From contig CAKRVX010000033.1 in the NCBI GenBank assembly GCA_934409175.1, forward strand, positions 1-19,017: a stretch of DNA of 19,017 bases. Reading direction: 5' to 3'. The translations under genes and the position numbers were made by a program. The notes beneath the pieces were generated by a model, which saw only the letters and a list, made by a program, of their open reading frames with translations, had not been told where the DNA came from and ran no database searches. Shown here one piece after another: positions 16,346-19,017 of this stretch. This DNA is from an uncultured Blautia sp. GTDB lineage: Bacteria; Bacillota; Clostridia; Lachnospirales; Lachnospiraceae. Numbering within the stretch: position 1 is the stretch's first letter; every line of letters begins with the position of its first letter.

Positions 16346-17635
16346 TCAGTTCTCTTTCATTTTTGCAAAATCATCATCGGCCAGACCTTCCTGTGCCAGC
16401 AGAGTATGAAGTACGGAAATATCACTTGAAACATCCCATGCAGTATCCTGAAAGACAGCATCAAGCAGTTTTTCAAATGCCTGGTTAAGCGTATCCAGTG
16501 TATCTTCTATTTCCTTTTTGGATGACTGGATATTCTCCCCCTGAACAGGCTGACTATCCATTTCTTCATATGCATCAAGCAATTTCACTGTCATAGGCAG
16601 ATAATAATCCATCATTTTTTTCAGATCGGATATAATTTCCGGATGTTTTTGTGCACGTTCAAAAATCTTCTCTACGATCAGTTCCATTCTGGATATCTTG
16701 GTTGAAATTTCAACTCCAGGAATTGCCTCATTACTCTTGCGGATCTTTTCCAGATATTCATTTCCCTTATCCAGAACTTCCTGTACTTCAGGAGATATAT
16801 TTTTTCTGTTTTTCCTCTGATCTTCCTGACGCTTTTCTTCTTCCTGACGCTTCTGTTCCAGCGCTTTCTGTGTCTGCGTATACTGCTGATAAGTTTCGTC
16901 GCTTGTGATCAGACAGGTCTCCTGATCATCAATATGTCCCTGCCGGAACCACCCGTCCCCGATCATCTTTTTAATATCTTTTTTTACAAATTTCACAGGT
17001 TTATTTACTGCTGTCGAAAGCTGTACAAAATTACAGTATGTGTGGCTTCCCAATACATCAATATATTTCTGAAAGCGCTCCAGCTTCCCCAGCTTTTTAA
17101 GACCGCCCGCCAGAAGTCCCGCACCTGTCAGCGCTCCGGCAGTCATAAGGCAGGTTCCACCGATCACCAAAGAATTCATATGTCCCGTTGCTCCGAAAAT
17201 AGCAAGAACCAATGTTCCAAGCCCCATACCACTTGCAAGAATTCCTCCTGATATGGACAACATCATTCCCTTCATTCTTCCCCCGGTATTTTTATCATAG
17301 AGTGTCAGCATTCTCTCCTGTGCTTTCTCTCTATCCTGCTTTATTCGTTCCTGTTCCAGTTCACGTTCTCGTTTGCGCTGTTCTTCAAATTCTTTTGTTT
17401 TATTCTGATATTTTCCGGACTGGGTACTGCCCGCTCCGAGCATACTGTTCAGCCCATTCCTAATAGCCTCACTTCCGGAATCCACAGCAGAATTTAATGC
17501 ACTGTTTACGGTTTCTCCTACTGTATTTTTGATATCTTCTGTCATCTGCCGGTAATCTTTAGTGGAAACTGCCGTATCTATGATCTTTTTTATTTTGTCT
17601 CCAAGTTCCCCTAATTCGTCAAAATTTTCGCTCAT
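16346..17635 (-). CDS. XpaC-like membrane protein (5-bromo-4-chloroindolyl phosphate hydrolysis family)
   Basis: This 429-aa protein is the usual genetic partner of TelA. The family name comes from a B. subtilis plate phenotype and the true function is unknown. Residues 78-110 are a charged coiled coil (EEQRKRERELEQERIKQDRE). Two Gly-rich membrane segments follow (about 124-149 and 156-178). A winged-helix-like unit at about 186-250 includes LSTAVNKPVKFVKKDIKKMI, DGWFRQGHIDD and CLITSDETY. Then come a second coiled coil (255-278) and a helical C-terminal domain. I start it at ATG 17635 (GGAGG 7 bases upstream), because an extension to 17728 would run through the promoter. It is the first gene of the long leftward run. 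Confidence 0.85.
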   Translation of the reverse strand: MSENFDELGELGDKIKKIIDTAVSTKDYRQMTEDIKNTVGETVNSALNSAVDSGSEAIRNGLNSMLGAGSTQSGKYQNKTKEFEEQRKRERELEQERIKQDREKAQERMLTLYDKNTGGRMKGMMLSISGGILASGMGLGTLVLAIFGATGHMNSLVIGGTCLMTAGALTGAGLLAGGLKKLGKLERFQKYIDVLGSHTYCNFVQLSTAVNKPVKFVKKDIKKMIGDGWFRQGHIDDQETCLITSDETYQQYTQTQKALEQKRQEEEKRQEDQRKNRKNISPEVQEVLDKGNEYLEKIRKSNEAIPGVEISTKISRMELIVEKIFERAQKHPEIISDLKKMMDYYLPMTVKLLDAYEEMDSQPVQGENIQSSKKEIEDTLDTLNQAFEKLLDAVFQDTAWDVSSDISVLHTLLAQEGLADDDFAKMKEN

Positions 17636-17660
17636 ACTGACCTCCGTTTTTCTATTCCAT

Positions 17661-17689
17661 ATTATATCGAACTCCCTTATAAAAAACAA
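17661..17689 (-). promoter_or_regulatory. Promoter of the xpaC-telA-ispG-polC-fbp run
   Basis: The minus strand shows a -35 TTGTTT (17689-17684), a 17-bp spacer and a perfect -10 TATAAT (17666-17661), 25 bp before the chosen xpaC-like start. It is the clearest promoter upstream of the run and diverges from the ilvE promoter. Confidence 0.8.
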
Positions 17690-17707
17690 GACTCCGCGGA
17701 TTTTTGT

Positions 17708-17733
17708 AAAAAAATGAAAATTTTCCATTGAAG
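17708..17733. promoter_or_regulatory. Weak CodY-like half sites at the ilvE promoter
   Basis: TGAAAATT (17715-17722) matches the right half and AATTTTC (17719-17725) the left half of the CodY consensus, overlapping each other. Full 15-mers score only 10/15 (17708-17722) and 8/15 (17719-17733). The second window overlaps the ilvE -35. A chance AT-rich stretch at 681-695 also scores 10/15, so this is suggestive only. Confidence 0.3.
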
Positions 17734-17756
17734 TTAGCAGGCAAAAGTTTTACAAT
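17728..17756 (+). promoter_or_regulatory. Promoter of ilvE
   Basis: A -35 TTGAAG (17728-17733), a 17-bp spacer and a -10 TACAAT (17751-17756) precede ilvE. The start of transcription would be near 17763, giving a leader of about 63 bases. Confidence 0.75.
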
Positions 17757-17769
17757 GGTAAAGAGATAA

Positions 17770-17807
17770 ACAGTAATCACACTTGAATGTACTGTAAATT
17801 TGTGTGA
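17770..17807 (+). other. Possible H-type pseudoknot in the ilvE leader
   Basis: Four segments interleave: ACAGTA (17770-17775) pairs with TACTGT (17790-17795), and TCACAC (17777-17782) pairs with GTGTGA (17802-17807). Both stems are perfect 6-mers. The last segment ends two bases before the GGAGG ribosome binding site (17810-17814). The two pairings can coexist as a pseudoknot or compete. The stems are short and AU-rich, so chance is possible. Confidence 0.35.
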
Positions 17808-17825
17808 ACGGAGGAAAGATTCATT

Positions 17826-18851
17826 ATGGAAAAAAAGAATATCGACTGGGGCAATATCGGCTTCGGTTATGTACAGACTGATTATCGTTATGTATCCAAA
17901 TTTAAAGATGGCGCATGGGATGCAGGCGAACTCACAACAGATCCTAATGTAACATTAAACGAATGCGCAGGTGTATTCCAGTATGCACAGACAGCTTTCG
18001 AAGGAATGAAAGCTTATACAACAGAAGACGGACATATCGTTACTTTCCGTCCTGACTTAAATGCAGAACGTATGGCAAACTCCGCAAGAAGACTGGAAAT
18101 GCCCGTATTCCCGGAAGACCGTTTCGTTGATGCCATCGTACAGACAGTAAAAGCTAACGCAGCATATGTTCCACCATACGGTTCAGGTGCTACTTTATAC
18201 GTTCGCCCATATATGATGGGTACAAACCCTGTTATCGGTGTTAAACCAGCTGACGAGTATATGTTCCGTGTATTTACTACCCCTGTAGGACCATACTTCA
18301 AAGGCGGCGCTAAACCGATCACAATCCGTGTCAGTGATTTTGACCGTGCTGCCCCTCATGGAACAGGTCATATCAAAGCCGGCCTTAACTACGCAATGAG
18401 CTTACACGCAATCGTAGATGCTCACAAAAACGGATTTGATGAGAACATGTATCTTGATGCAGCTACACGTACCAAAGTAGAAGAAACAGGCGGTGCCAAC
18501 TTCATCTTTGTAACAAAAGACGGTAAAGTCGTAACACCGAAATCCAACAGTATCCTTCCTTCTATCACACGTCGTTCCTTAATCTATGTTGCTAAGGAAT
18601 ACCTTGGATTGGAAGCCGAGGAAAGAGAAGTATACTTCGATGAAGTAAAAGATTTCGCTGAATGCGGTCTCTGCGGTACTGCTGCAGTTATCTCTCCGGT
18701 TGGAAAAATCGTTGACCATGGAAAAGAAATCTGCTTCCCAAGCGGAATGGAGAAAATGGGTCCTGTTATCCAGAAACTCTACGACACATTAACAGGTATC
18801 CAGATGGGTCGTATCCAGGCTCCTGAAGGATGGCTGAAAGTTATCGAATAA
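17826..18851 (+). CDS. ilvE: Branched-chain amino acid aminotransferase
   Basis: This 341-aa PLP enzyme (fold type IV, class IV aminotransferase) interconverts Leu, Ile and Val with their 2-oxo acids using glutamate/2-oxoglutarate. Motifs seen: YAQTAFEGMKAY near 53, FRPDLNAERMANSARRL near 75, YVRPYMMGT near 125, the PLP lysine K184 in GHIKAGLNYA, EETGGANFIFV near 216 and GTAAVISPVGKI near 284. The length fits the long BCAT type. A CGLC motif (C280, C283) precedes GTAAV. The ATG at 17826 has GGAGG 11 bases upstream. It is a single-gene unit with its own promoter and terminator. CodY control is known for such genes in relatives and possible here. Confidence 0.97.
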   Translation: MEKKNIDWGNIGFGYVQTDYRYVSKFKDGAWDAGELTTDPNVTLNECAGVFQYAQTAFEGMKAYTTEDGHIVTFRPDLNAERMANSARRLEMPVFPEDRFVDAIVQTVKANAAYVPPYGSGATLYVRPYMMGTNPVIGVKPADEYMFRVFTTPVGPYFKGGAKPITIRVSDFDRAAPHGTGHIKAGLNYAMSLHAIVDAHKNGFDENMYLDAATRTKVEETGGANFIFVTKDGKVVTPKSNSILPSITRRSLIYVAKEYLGLEAEEREVYFDEVKDFAECGLCGTAAVISPVGKIVDHGKEICFPSGMEKMGPVIQKLYDTLTGIQMGRIQAPEGWLKVIE

Positions 18852-18862
18852 TTTATGAAATA

Positions 18863-18896
18863 AAAATGCGCTGTGTTACCGAACACAGCGCATTTT
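18863..18896. terminator. Bidirectional terminator after ilvE
   Basis: A perfect 15-bp stem (AAAATGCGCTGTGTT and AACACAGCGCATTTT) closes a four-base loop (ACCG), 11 bases after the ilvE stop. The arms supply TTTT on either strand, so it can also serve the convergent gene ending at 18930. Confidence 0.92.
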
Positions 18897-18929
18897 CTAT
18901 TTCACACTCATATTTATATTTCGTACCCG

Positions 18930-19017
18930 TTATTTCTTTCTCTCATACTTCACAAACTGATATTCCAGGTCAAAATATGTCTGCTCATCACTCTCTGCAG
19001 TAATCTCCCATTCCTCA
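18930..19017 (-). CDS. C-terminal end of an unidentified gene (partial)
   Basis: An open frame enters from the right edge and ends with TAA at 18932-18930. The visible 28 residues include EEWEITAESDEQTYFDLEYQ and end VKYERKK. It is acidic and then basic, with no motif I recognise. It converges on ilvE and shares the hairpin at 18863-18896 as terminator, which supports it being a real gene end. No function can be given from this fragment. Confidence 0.6.
   Translation of the reverse strand, partial: EEWEITAESDEQTYFDLEYQFVKYERKK

Noticed and set aside
17636-17728. N-terminal extension of the XpaC-like protein by 31 residues
   Set aside because: It would run through the -10 and -35 boxes and lacks a ribosome binding site; ATG 17635 has GGAGG at good spacing.
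17757-17825. T-box or leader peptide before ilvE
   Set aside because: The leader is only about 63 bases, with no T-box TGGN motif, no terminator and no short peptide rich in branched-chain residues.

Overview
The window is ordinary chromosomal DNA of a low-GC Gram-positive bacterium, most likely a clostridium of the Lachnospiraceae (Blautia, Dorea or Ruminococcus type). The grounds are PolC together with CodY, HrcA/CIRCE control of groESL, a class III fructose-bisphosphatase, a topA-codY neighbourhood, AT-rich intergenic DNA and strong AGGAGG ribosome binding sites. The genus is inference. I see no phage, insertion sequence, CRISPR array, rRNA or tRNA. Nearly all genes read leftward (minus strand). 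The exceptions are a small Xre regulator (6647-6862) and ilvE (17826-18851).

Right to left along the minus strand: a gene tail (18930-19017) converges on ilvE across a shared terminator. Divergent from ilvE, a consensus promoter (17661-17689) starts a long run of closely spaced genes: xpaC-like, telA-like, ispG, polC, fbp, and a 198-aa membrane-anchored surface protein. The run ends at a strong bidirectional hairpin (6880-6934). It links a membrane/envelope-stress pair, isoprenoid synthesis, replicative DNA polymerase and gluconeogenesis. A weak hairpin between telA and ispG may partly divide it.

A 226-bp divergent region (6421-6646) with two 22-bp direct repeats separates the Xre regulator from a second leftward cluster, yifB/comM-dprA-topA (20-bp gaps), ending in a perfect 14-bp hairpin terminator. 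codY follows with its own promoter, a 12/15 CodY-box match upstream and its own terminator. The leftmost unit is groES-groEL (groEL cut by the window edge), with a promoter and a CIRCE operator.

Regulatory theme: CodY is encoded here, and ilvE, a classic CodY-type target, lies in the same window with weaker CodY-like half sites in its promoter. The ilvE leader can also be folded on paper into a small H-type pseudoknot next to its ribosome binding site. The best leads for something undescribed are that leader, the repeated operator beside yifB, the 198-aa Thr/Pro-linker surface protein, and the xpaC-telA pair heading the ispG-polC-fbp run. No clearly new multi-gene system stands out.
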